From assembly GCA_023055425.1 (NCBI GenBank), contig JALGPY010000010.1, positions 14,667,363 through 14,731,362 on the forward strand: a stretch of DNA of 64,000 bases, in the 5' to 3' direction. The notes beneath the pieces are model-generated. The model did not search any database. It was given only the letters and a program-made list of their open reading frames with translations, and had not been told where the DNA came from. The DNA is from Linanthus parryae. Taxonomy: Eukaryota; Streptophyta; Magnoliopsida; Ericales; Polemoniaceae. The position numbers and the translations under genes were made by a program. Positions 11,141 to 22,355 of this stretch are shown here, piece by piece (within the stretch, counting starts at the first letter, position 1; each line of letters starts with the position of its first letter).

Positions 11141-12523
11141 TGTTGGAATAGATTCCCTAGAGGCAATCGTAGATTTAGAATGAAAATTGTTTTAGCTAGA
11201 ATATTCATTTATTATATATTGTGATATTTAATATAATGAAGCCCTTAGATACAATGTGTTGTTTATCTTAAACGTCCCTAGTCCACTATATTGATTAATA
11301 GGACGATCAAATATAGACTAGTATGTGGGTAGATTGATATGGAGATATCAAGTCTAACATGGGTATGCATTAGGAGTAATGGCATACTGGATTGACCCAC
11401 AACGAGAAGGATACATTAGATTATGTCAAGTCACAATCGCTTCTCGTAGTGCTAATATAATTGCAATCCTTAGACTTGAAGTCACTAGATACTCTAGTTG
11501 TGGAATAGTGTGCTTTGATGTTATCAAACGTTACACCGTAACTGGGTAATCATAAAGATGGCTATCAGGCATGATAGGAAGCAAGCTTAGAGATCGTAGT
11601 GATGTAGATAGGATTTATCCCTCCCACATAATGGGGGTAAATATCCACGGCCACTCGAGGGATGAGGCTTATTGAATGTCTGGCCAGACTCAGTAAATCA
11701 ATATGGAGATATTAATGTTATCTGCAAGCATAAGCATATTCCCAGGATCGAGGAACTATGGATTGGATATACGAGTGTGACTATTTATGTCTCGTTTCCA
11801 ATCCGGATATGGAGACAAAGGGATAGTGCAATATAAGATATTGGACACAAGAGTTTTGTCGGGATCAATGACTATTTCTATTAGTTGGATGGTATTGACC
11901 AACTATATAGAAACCTATTGGGTCACACGTCAAATAGAGTAGAGCTAGATTTGGGATTATTTAGTATTTATTAATTAATAGAAGGATCATTGTGCAACAC
12001 CTTGCAAACTTAGTAGGACTAATTTGCAAGGAAGGGAATAATTCTAGTTCATCTAGAATTAGGAAACTCTTTTATGGAAACAACATGGAGTTGTTGGAGT
12101 ATATAAAGGAGGCTCTAGCTTCCTTCCCACTGAATGTTATTAGACATAACAAAGTGAGTGGGAGAGAGCAAAAGAGAGAGAGAGAGCAAGACAAGCTAGG
12201 CCGAAGCCCTAGCCCGTCCGCCCCTTTCCCGTCGGCTCAAAGAGGAGGCCGAAACCTCCTCTAGTCCTTTGTTGCTTTGATCTTCTTCCCTATTCCTCCG
12301 GGTTCAAGCTAGCACTTGTTTGAAGGAAGAATCTACATCTCACCTCTAGACGTGGATCAACCGTAGAGACGAGGACATCATTCTTCGTGTGATCTCACAA
12401 ATCAAAAGGTACACAATATATACTATGTCTCTTATCATGTTATGATGTCTCCTCCTGACGATCCGTGGTGGGCTTTGAAGTAGGATTATTTGTTATTCGG
12501 CTGTGTTACCTACGTCAAAACCC
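11141..12523 (+). repeat. 3' LTR of element B
   Basis: It begins TGTTGGAATAG right after a purine tract AAGTGGGAGAC (about 11130-11140) that serves as the polypurine primer. The usual family end is AAAACCCTACA, but here it reads AAAACCC followed by A bases, so the last four bases are lost or changed at the junction with B'. Short open frames inside it (for example 11992-12264) are not genes. Confidence 0.8.
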
Positions 12524-12528
12524 AAAAA

Positions 12529-13579
12529 TGTCTAATAACATTAGTGGGAAGGAAGCTAGAGCCTCCTTTATATAGTCCAACAACTCCTTGTTAACTACAT
12601 AAAGGTCCTTCCTAGTTTTACATGAACTTGGATTTGTCCCTTCCTTGCATATTAGTCCTACTAAGTTTGCAAGGTGTTGCAAAATGATCCTTCTTAATCA
12701 ATTTATCATATTAATTAATCCCAAATCTAGTTCCACTCTATTTGACGTGTGACCCCATAGGTTTCTACTTAGTTGGTAGTAACTTATTACTAACATGGAG
12801 CGGTGTCTACCAACACATCCATTCCACCCAACTAATAGAAATAGTCAGTGATCCCGACAAACCTCTTGTGCCCAATATCTCATATTGCACTATCCCATTG
12901 TCTCCCTGTCCGGATTGGACACAAGACATAAATAGTCACACTCGTATTTCCAATCCATAGTTCCTCGATCCTGGGAATATGCTTATGCAAGCAGATAACA
13001 TCAATATCTCCAAATTGATTTATCTGAGTCTGGCCAGACATTCAATAAGCCTCCTCCCTCGAGTGGCCGTGGATATTTACTCCCATTATGTGGGAGGGAC
13101 AAATCCTCTCTACATCACCACGATCTCTAAGCTTGCTTCCTATCATGCCCTATAGCTATCTTTATGATTACCTAGTTACGGTGTAACGTTTGATAACATC
13201 AAAGCACGATATTTCACAACTAGAGTATCTAGTGACTTCAAGTCTAAGGATTGCAATTATATTAGCACTACGAGAAGCGATTGTGATTTAACATAATCTA
13301 ATGTATCCTTCTTGTTGTGGGTCAATCCAGTATGCCATTACTCCTAATGCATACCCATGTGTTAGACTTGATATCTCAATATCAATCTACACACATACTA
13401 GTCTATATTTGATCGTCCTATTAATCAATATAATGGACTAGGGATGTTTAAGATAAACAACACATTGTATCTAAGGACTTCATTATATTAAATATCGCAA
13501 TAAATAATAAATGAATATTCTAGCCAATAACATTGTTCATACTAAATATTAGATTGCCTCTAGGGCACCTATTCCAGCA
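12529..13579 (-). repeat. Truncated 3' LTR of element B'
   Basis: It aligns base for base in length with 19551-20600 of the 5' LTR. The outer boundary (13579) reads TGCTGGAATAG on the minus strand, a one-base change from TGTTGG. The inner part ends at TGTCTAATAAC instead of continuing to the CTACA terminus, and it directly abuts the 3' LTR of element B. Confidence 0.85.
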
Positions 13580-13593
13580 GTCTTCCACTTGCA

Positions 13594-16500
13594 CTAGAGC
13601 CAATTTGGTGCATATCGTATGCCTATAGATCTGGTGTGTCCTTCATGCTTTCGCTGCGCAAGAGGTTTTGTGAGAGGATCTGAAAGATTATCATCCGTTG
13701 GAATCTTGCACATCTTCACATCTCCTCGATCGATCATATCACGAATAAGATGGAATCTCCTAAGTACATGCTTTGATTTCTGGTGTGATCTTGGTTCCTT
13801 GGCTTGTGCGATCGCCCCAGATTTGTCACAGTACATCTCTATGGGATCCACGATGCTAGGGACCACACCGAGCTCAGTGATAAACTTCTTTATCCAAACT
13901 TCCTCTTTTGCTGCTTCCGCAGCAACAATGTACTCAGCTTCTGTTGTAGAATCATCAACTGTCTCTTGCTTGAAACTCTTCCAGCTCACAGCTCCTCCAT
14001 TCAGGAAAAACACATATCCAGACTGCGATATGTAGTTATCTTTGTCAGTTTGGAAGCTCGCATCATTGTAACCAATTACACTTAGCTCTTCCTTACCTCC
14101 AAATATCAAGAACGCATCCTTAGTTCTTCTCAAGTACTTTAGGATGTTCTTGACAGCAATCCAGTGACTCTCATCCGGATTGGACTGATATCTGCTCACC
14201 ATACTCAACGCGTATGATAAGTCTGGTCTAGTACACAACATGGTGTACATGATGGATCCTATGGCCGAAGCATAGGGTATCCTACTCATGCGGTCCTTCT
14301 CAATCTCATTGGAGGGACAGGCATTCTTTATAAGAGTGATTCCATGCGACATGGGCAAGAATCCCTTCTTGAAATCTTGCATGTTGAACCTCTTAAACAC
14401 CTTGTCTATATATGTACTTTTACTTAGGCCGAGCAGCTTTCTAGATCTATCCCTATATATCTTTATACCAAGTATATAGGCTGCATCTCATAAGTCCTTC
14501 ATTGCAAAACACTTTCCTAGCCAATCTTTAACAGATTGCAAAGTAGGAATATCGTTTCCAATGATTAGTATGTCATCCACATACAAGACCAGAAATACTA
14601 TAGAGCTCCCACTAACCTTCTTGTAGACACAAGGCTCATCTTCGTTCTTGATGTAGCCAAACTCTTTGACCGCGTCATCAAAACGTCGATTCCAGCTCCT
14701 AGAAGCTTGCTTTAATCCTTAAATGGATCTTTGCAGCTAACAGACTTTATTGGCATTCTCTGGATCCTCAAAACCCTCCGGTTGTGTCATGTACACATCC
14801 TCGAGGACGTTCCCATAAAGGAACGCTGTTTTGACATCCATCTGCCAATTCTCATAGACGTAGTATGCTGCAATAGCAAATAGGATTCGAATGGATTTGG
14901 CCATGGCGACTGGTGAAAAGGTCTCATCATAGTCAATACCATGAATCTGTATATACCCTTTGGCTACCAATCGCCCCTTATAGGAAACTACATTTCCATC
15001 CATTTCTGTCTTCTTCTTGAATACCCACTTGCACCCTATGGGCCGAGCCTCTTCGGGTGGTTCCACCAAAGTCCATACTTTGTTGGTGTACATGGAATCC
15101 ATTTCGGATCTCATGGCTTCTAGCCACTTCTTAGAATATGGGCCTTTCATGGCCTCTCTGTAGGTTGCAGGCTCATCATCCATGAGTGGTACGTCATCTA
15201 GCTCAGTCACGAGAAGTCCATTCCTCTCTGGCTCATGGCGCACTCTTCCTGACCTACGGAGTTCCTGTGTTACCTGAACAGGTTCTTCCACAACAGTTTG
15301 CGGTTCCTGTTCATGTTCCGTCATCTGTTCAGTGATTTGTGGTTCTTTAATCTCTTCAAGTTCTACAGTTCTCCCACTTGCTTCTTTAGAGACAAACTCT
15401 TTTTCTAAAAATACGCCGGTCCGAGAAATAAACACTTTGTTCTCGGTGGGATTGTAGAAATAATATCCTTTAGTTTCCTTAGGATATCCCACAAATTTAC
15501 ACTTATCCGCTTTGGGACCGAGCTTGTCTGTTTGTAAACGCTTTACATAGACATCGCAGCCTCAAATCCTCATAAACGACACTATAGGACGCTTCCCAGT
15601 CCATATCTCATATGGTGTCTTCATGACTGATTTGGATGGAACACGGTTAATAGTAAAAGTTGTCGTCATTAGTGCATGTCCCCAAAATGATATCGGAAGA
15701 TCCGTTTGAGACATCATAGGTCGCACCATATCTAATAGTGTGCGATTCCACCTCTCGGACACCCCATTCCATTGTGGCATTCCGGGTGGAGTGAGGTGGG
15801 ATACTATCCCACACTCCCTAAGATACTCATCAAACTATTGGCTTAAATATTCTCATCCACGATCGTAGTGCCTTAATACTTTTACCAAGTTGCTTCTCTA
15901 CTTCATTTCTTGAATTCTTTGAACAATTCAAAGGATTCAGATTTGGCCTTCATAAGGTATAAAAATCCATATCTACTGGAATCATCAGTAAACGCGATGA
16001 AGTAGGTGTAACTACCTCTGGCAGGCGTGGGGAACGGCCCACATACATCAGTATGTATGAGTGCCAGTAACTCACTAGTCCTCTCACCTTATTTATTGAA
16101 AGGAGACTTTGTCATTTTTCCTAATAAACAAGATTTACATGTCTCATATGATTCCAAATCAAATGAGTCTAGAAGTCCATCCTTATGGAGTGTAGATATG
16201 CGTTTCTCATTTATATGGCCTAAACGACTGAGCCATAGATATGTAGGACTATAATAATTAGTTTTTAATCCTTTTAGTATTTATGTTATAGATTGGACTA
16301 TTGAGATCAAGGATATACAATCCATTAGACAAATGCGCACTACAATAGTGCATACTATCAAAATAAATGGAGCAAAACTTGTCCTTTATTGAAATAGAAA
16401 AAACCCTTCTCGTCCAAACAAGAAATAGAAATAATGTTTGTGCTCATAGCAGGCACATAAAAGCAATTGTCTAATTCTAAAATAAGTCCAGAAGACAAAG

Positions 16501-17525
16501 ATAGCTCATAAACGCCTACAGCTAATGCAGCAACTCTTGCTCCATTCCCGACGCGCAGATCTATCTCCCCTTTAGCCAATCTTCTACTTCTTTTCAAATC
16601 CTGCACATTTCGACAAATGTGAGAACCACATCCAATATCCAATACCCATGATGAAGAAATAGAAAGATTAAAATATATAACATAAATACCTAGTGGTGGT
16701 GGAATCACTATTCCAAGCTTCTTATCCTCCAGATATTTAGGGCAATTCCTCCTCCAGTGACCCGGCTGGCTGCAGTAGTGACATTCACCTTTAGCCACGC
16801 CTCCACTAGGCTTTAGGGCTTCCTTGGATTTTGCAAATTTCTTGCGCTTTCCTTTGGAAGTAGAGGCAACTCCTTTGCCCTTCTTCTTATGCGCCATCAT
16901 TATGGTCTTGCCCTTGCCTTTGTTGACGCTCGGTTCAGCCATCTTGAGCATGTTCAACAAGTCTGGAAGAGTCTTACTGATCTCGTTCATATTATAGTTC
17001 ATGATGAACTGATTATAACTGTTAGGCAACGATTGCAAGACAGGATCAGTTGCCAAATCTTGGCCAAGTGGGAATCCCAGTCTCTCAAGGTTCCCGATGT
17101 ACATGATCATTCGGAGTACATGAGGCCCTACTGGATTCCCCTCTGCGAGACTACTTTTGAAAATTCTTTAGACCCTTCATAGCGTTCATGCCTAGCCTGT
17201 TCCTGAAACAATTGTTTCAATTTTATGATCATATCATAGGCCTCCATATTCTCGTGCTGCTTCTGAAGCTCATGATTCATGGTGCAAAGCATGAGGCAAG
17301 TCACGTCATTAGAATCATCAATATGTTTCTAACGTGCCCTCACATACGCTAGAACAGACTCATCTTGTGGTGGGGCTGGAACTGGAGTGTCCAAGACGTA
17401 CATCTTCTTTTCTTGCTTAAGGACAATCCTTAAGTTTCTGTACCATTCAAGGAAATTCGTTCTAGACGATTATTCTTCTCAAGGACAGATCGTAGGGATG
17501 AAGTCGATGCGTTGTTGTTTGCCAT
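13594..17525 (-). pseudogene. gag-pol of element B', degenerate
   Basis: The start is placed at 17525, where the minus strand reads MANNNAS, matching MANNSSS in C and D. Gag is broken by early stops and resumes as GNLERLGFPLGQ..TDPVLQSLPNSY (16358-17110). The zinc knuckle CHYCSQPGHWRRNC (about 16750-16790) is intact. The protease site reads LDIGCGSHIC, with Ile where D has Thr in the D-T-G triad. The integrase core is broken around 15830-16010, with WNGVSERWNRTLL still present (15562-15780). RT residues GCKWVFKKKTEMDG and the RNase H block (13594-14400, ending APNWL) are readable. Many stops and frameshifts make it inactive. Confidence 0.85.
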
Positions 17526-19158
17526 TTGGAATTCTACAAAACGAGAAATGTGCAATTTTAGTATTTTGAACGATTTAACTATATTCAACAATGGCTAGAT
17601 CATCAAATATAGCTCCCACTATTTTTCTCGGATAAATAGTCCTCACCATTAATGCGGAAAATATCATTATATTTTTTATTAGGTTCAAGATCCCTTTTTC
17701 CCTTCTTCTTGAGCTTGCTTTGGCAAGTCACCCAAGAATAGGTTATTTAGGTAGGAACCATTCCAATTGCATCCCATGCAACTCTTGGTCCAATTAGGTG
17801 AATAACTCTTTATTCTTTATCGCATGGATAACGCCTAATTGTCATGCATCTAGGCTCATCAATCCAATTGAGCCTTACCCAGTTGCGTCGAACCTCTTGC
17901 TTCAACATACACACATTACTAGCTTGTGTCGTCCGCAACACACCATGTTAAATTAAAATCGCCTTGCTTTGGCAAGCCCGAATGTTAATAAACCCTGATC
18001 ATGAAGGGTGTTTTGGCAAGAGAAGGCAAAACACAATATTTAATTGAGGGATTTAATTTTTCTTAATTTGTTTGGTTGATCCAATCAACATGATCAACTT
18101 ATTTGGATTGGGCAATCCAAAATAAAAGGCCGTCCTTGTTTATTATTATCTTGTTAGTCGTTTTGCTGATATCGCCATACACACAAAATTAAATAACAAG
18201 ACATAAATAATAAACATCCACAAAAATAAAAATTAAAAATGTGGAATGGATATGGCCCCTAGAATAAGATATTATCAAGCAAATGATAATATCCAATTGC
18301 CCTAAAGTGACAAGCTCATCTCCATGTGCTCCACCATAGCCGCGCGCCTAGGGGTGTCTTCTTTGTCTTTTGGCTTCTTTGGTTCTCCGGACTTCTTCTC
18401 CATGCTTCTTGGCTATCATCTAATTATTTCTAATTCTAGCATAACATCTATAATAAATAAATAATAAAAGTCTCACATGCTCAGGAGAAAAGACGACTCG
18501 CAGGCCGTAAAACCTAATTGATTATTACATTAATTTGATCAGCTCGCAGGCCGTAAACCAAGCCACAAAGCAATAAACATCCACAACCTAGGCCATATCC
18601 ATCCACCATGCAACAAGGCACATAATACAGTTAAAACCAATTTTAACGCGCTTGTTCAATTTTAATTGAATTGGGTAATTAGGGTTTCAACAGTCCAAGT
18701 GGTCCAACCTAAGCCTAGGCCGAACCCCAAGGACCGCCGCCCTCCACGTGGGCCCGGCCCAAGGCCGGCCGCCCTAGTGACCCGCGGCCTTGCTTGGAGC
18801 GCAAGGAGAGAGGGGCGGACGGCTAGGATTTCGGCCCTAGTCTCATTCCCTTCTTCCTTGTTTCCCAAGCATGGTTGTTTCTTTTATGGATGTTTCCATA
18901 AAATTGTTTCCATAATTGAAAATTTTCTTTTTCAACTATGTGCCCATGAACCCTAATTTTTAGGAACCCAATAATTCACATCCTATGTGATTAAACTCAC
19001 CAATTCTAACATTCAATGTTAAGTTAGATCTTGTTTATATTGAATCAAATTCAATTTGCATCTATTATGCCAATTAATTTCATTTTTCGCGTAATATGAA
19101 CATAACGGTGTGTAAACTAAAATCGTAACACATAAGATCATGTTGTGCACTACGATCT
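17526..19158 (-). other. Leader of element B' with GC-rich island
   Basis: This is untranslated leader between primer-binding site and gag. It is AT-rich except for about 18690-18835, a GC-rich stretch with self-complementary GGCCGGCC-type blocks. The same kind of island sits in the leaders of C (about 36640-36780) and D (about 41100-41300). Open frames on both strands of the island (18662-18956) are by-products of its base composition. A packaging or structural role is possible but is inference only. Confidence 0.65.
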
Positions 19159-20600
19159 GTGGCTCTGATTTTGACGTAGGTAACACAGCGGAATAAAAAA
19201 TATTTAATTCCTACTCAAAGCCCACCAATGATCACAGGAAGAGACATCATAACATGATAAGGGACATAGTAGTTGTGTACTTTTTGGTTCGGGAGATCAC
19301 ACGAAGAATATTGTCCTCGTCTCTACGGTTGATCCACGTCTAGAGGTGAGATCTAGATTCTTCCTTCTCAAGTGCTAGCTTGGACCGGAGGAAGAGGGAA
19401 GAAGGAATCAAGCAACCAAAGAAAGAAGAGAGGGTTTCGGCCCTCTCTTGTGCCGCGGGAAGGGGCGGACGGGCTAGGGGCTTCGGCCTCTAACTTTGTC
19501 TTTCTCTCTCTTTTGCTCTCTCTTTTTCTCTCTCCCACTCTCTTGTGTTATGTCTAATAACATTAGTGGGAAGGAAGCTAGAGCCTCCTTTATATAGTCC
19601 AACAACTCCTTGTTAACTACATAAAGGTCCTTCCTAGTTTTACATGAACTTGGATTAGTCCCTTCCTTGCATAATGGTCCTACTAAGTTTGCAAGGTGTT
19701 GCAAAGTGATCCTTCTTATTAATTAATTATATTAATTAATCCCAAATCTAGTTCCACTCTATTTGACGTATGACCCCATATGTTTCTACTTAGTTGGTAG
19801 TAACTTATTACTAACATGGAGCGGTGTCTAGCAACACATCCATGCTACCCAACTAATAGAAATAGTCAATGATCCCGAAAAATTTCTTGTGCCCAATATC
19901 TCATATTGCACTATCCCTTTGTCTCCATATCCGGATTGGACACGAAACATAAATAGTCACACTCGTATATCCAATCCATAGTTCCTCGATCCTGGGAATA
20001 TGCTTATGCAAGCAGATAACATCAATATCTCCATATTGATTTATCTGAGTCTGGCTAGACATTCAATAAGCCTCATCTCTCGAGTGGCCGTGGATATTTA
20101 CTCCCATTATGTGGGAGGGAAAAATCCTCTCTACATCACCACAATTTGTAAGCTTGCTTCCTATCATGCCCGATAGCTATCTTTATGATTACCCAATTAC
20201 GGTGTAACGTTTGATAACATCAAAGCACGATATTTGACAACTAGAGTATCTAGTGACTTCAAGTCTAAGGATTGCAATTATATTAGCACTACGAGAAGAG
20301 ATAGTGACTTAACATAATCTAATGTATCATTCTCGTTTTGGTTCAATCTAGTATGCCATTACTCCTAATGCATACCCATGTGTTAGACTTGATATCTCCA
20401 TATCAATCTACACACATACTAGTCTATATTTGATCGTCCTATTAATCAATATAATGGACTAGGGATGTTTAAGATAAACAACACATTGTATCTAAGGAAT
20501 TCATTATATTAAATATCACAATAAATAATAAATAAATATTCTAGCCAATAACATTGTTCATACCAAAAATTTGATTGCCTCTAGGGCACATATTCCAACA
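19159..20600 (-). repeat. 5' LTR and damaged primer-binding site of element B'
   Basis: The LTR spans about 19172-20600; its outer end is TGTTGGAATA (minus strand) at 20600. On the minus strand the inner end reads ..CGTCAAA followed by ATCAGAGCCACAG (19159-19171). The LTR terminus CCCTACA and the first bases of the primer-binding site (TGGT) have been deleted, about a dozen bases compared with C and D. Confidence 0.8.
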
Positions 20601-21178
20601 CATAATCCACTGAAGCAACGCATCTGTCGGTACCCTTTCATCGAGTACAGCGGTTTGAACATTAGGGATGTTTGTGTCGGATTAATGAGTTTAAAAAAAT
20701 GCATTTCCCTAGCAGATGTGTGAAAAATCAGGAAATATGTACTGTTTAAACTGCAAAACTCATTTGCTGCTTCTAAACTTCATTACACAATAGCTTGATG
20801 CATCATGTTTTCGATAATAGGATTATGTTTTGCTTTACTTATAGCACATTTTCGTTATCTATCTGAACAATGTTAAATAGCAGTCACATACAATGTTCAT
20901 TACTAAATGGTGCACACTTTTACTATTTGCTAGAATTCGTATCATTCCATAATCATTCTATTACTCATTAACCTCCACTAGCACCACTAACTCCATCATG
21001 CCCCACTTGCATGAATTTCTAAAGCTACAATATCTAAAAAAATCCACTATCCCCATCTCCTGAAATTTCAAAAATTGGCAAAAATTTACTATTCAAAGAA
21101 GCTAGCCATTAACACATTTCAATCGAGCTATACATCCATGCTCTCATCCTTTCTCCTCAAACTGCAATTCCACTAAAT

Positions 21179-21367
21179 ATGGCATCCCCAAATGATTCAG
21201 ATGGCGATCCAATGAATCAAGTGACACTTTCAGTAAGAAGAGTGCCAGGGTGGACATTTGTGAAGAGAGTCGAACAAGTGATTTCAAACAATTGGGGCAT
21301 CGCTTTGCCTTTGATTCTTTCCCCAACATCACAGCTAGCTATAACTATGATCCATTTTACAGATTAA
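21179..21367 (+). pseudogene. Short unrecognised open frame
   Basis: An ATG at 21179 opens 62 codons beginning MASPNDSDGDPMNQV, with PGWTFVKRVEQVI in the middle and a hydrophobic LPLILSP segment near the end. No family is recognised. A neighbouring frame continues as a readable peptide (FAFDSFPNITASYNYDPFYR), which suggests a frameshifted relic rather than a complete gene. Composition is more balanced than the flanking AT-rich DNA. Confidence 0.25.
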
Positions 21368-21563
21368 GCGGGAAGAACCTTCGATCATTGGAAGCTTAAC
21401 TCTCACATAAAGCAATATAGTTGAACCAACAGACAAATTAACACATTGATGACTCAAGAAGATGCTAAAGTGGAGACCATATGTCTTCAAAATCAGGAGG
21501 TGCTTCATGTGGTTCCACAATTGAGAAAATATCTAATGTACATTCGCTGAGTTTCCATCAGCA

Positions 21564-21860
21564 GTGGAAGGCACAAAACAACTTAACATGGAAGGCACAA
21601 AGGCGAGATTGCTAATTCACTACTCTCAAATAATGGAATCTTCCCAAGGGGGACACATCCATACCATTATGCAAAAAAGGGGTTCGTTAGAAACAGTAGG
21701 AAACCAGAAGCAGATTATAGAAAACAAAGAAATCGAAATTGCACTTGCAAGGATGGCTGATAAGGAGACAATATACCGTTACGACCCCCATGAAGTTTTA
21801 TCCTGTGGAATAGCTAGAATGCTGGGACCGCTCTATTCAGAAGCAACTTCGAACATTTAA
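21564..21860 (+). pseudogene. Short unrecognised open frame
   Basis: A 98-codon frame contains a duplicated MEGTK(Q/A) motif at its start (residues 1-5 and 9-13), then IENKEIEIALARMADKE and CGIARMLGPLYSEAT. The codons after its TAA can be read on in another frame, so this is probably part of a decayed gene that began upstream. The function is unknown. Confidence 0.25.
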
Positions 21861-22355
21861 TTGCTCTCTCAATGGACCGTGTATCACAGCAGTTACCAAG
21901 ACAAACATCTATGGTGAAATTGCTAGGATATGTGCATCACTTGGCTTCGACAAGGGCTTTGTTGCAGATCCAGCATATATTCAGGAGGAATATGGTTATT
22001 ATGGGATAGTAATGAAGTCGAATGTGATTTCATTCCTGTTTCGCAACAGGACATTCATATTTCAGTTCAGGTATTTTAACTTAAGTGTCGTACTATATTA
22101 CATCTTTATAATATGTTTGTGATTTCTTTTTCCACTTATTACTGATAGCATGATTCTGTTTACATATTATCTCAATACAGGCATGCGTGATGTAGCTTAC
22201 TAGGACAGTTATCAAAGAACAATGTCCTACATTTTACAATTACAAGAATAGCATGTATTGTGGTAACTCATCTCATGTTGTGCAATTATATTTTATTTTA
22301 TTTTTTGAGAAAAATCTCGTCTTTTATTTAGATACGGACTTTATCATTAGCCCAA

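Larger units (their letters stand above)
8708..12523 (+). mobile_element. Element B: 3' half of a second Ty1/copia family
   Basis: It starts abruptly in the integrase core (YFITFTDDFCRYGFVY) and runs through RT and RNase H to a 3' LTR. The 5' LTR, gag, protease and first part of integrase are absent, replaced by element A. The family is the same as B', C and D: GYPKETKGYYFYNP and LYVDDIL..GND are diagnostic in all four. It is followed within about 6 bp by a truncated inverted LTR of B'. An Angela/Tork-type lineage is a guess from protein similarity. Confidence 0.85.
12529..20600 (-). mobile_element. Element B': Ty1/copia retrotransposon on the minus strand
   Basis: It is complete in layout (5' LTR, leader, gag, protease, integrase, RT, RNase H, 3' LTR), but the 3' LTR has lost about its last 370 bases at 12529 and the coding region is full of stops. 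With B it forms a tail-to-tail arrangement: 8708-12523 and 12529-16012 carry the same integrase-to-LTR segment in opposite directions. The base run next to the 5' LTR is CATAA (20601-20605). No matching target duplication exists at the other end because that LTR is truncated. Confidence 0.85.
20601..22282. other. Unrecognised DNA between element B' and the LINE
   Basis: AT-rich DNA with no repeat match inside the window. It holds two short plus-strand open frames described separately. A further readable stretch on the plus strand at about 21860-22070 (CSLNGPCITAVTKTN, then GEIARICASLGFDKG) suggests a decayed protein-coding locus of unknown family. Confidence 0.4.

Noticed and set aside
13619..14085. 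Plus-strand open frames across RNase H of element B'
   Set aside because: They are antisense shadows of the minus-strand RNase H; the same shadows appear opposite RNase H of B and D.
18662..18956. Overlapping open frames on both strands in GC-rich DNA (Pro/Arg/Gly-rich peptides)
   Set aside because: They lie in the untranslated leader of element B', arise from GC-rich composition and have counterparts in the leaders of C and D without a conserved frame.
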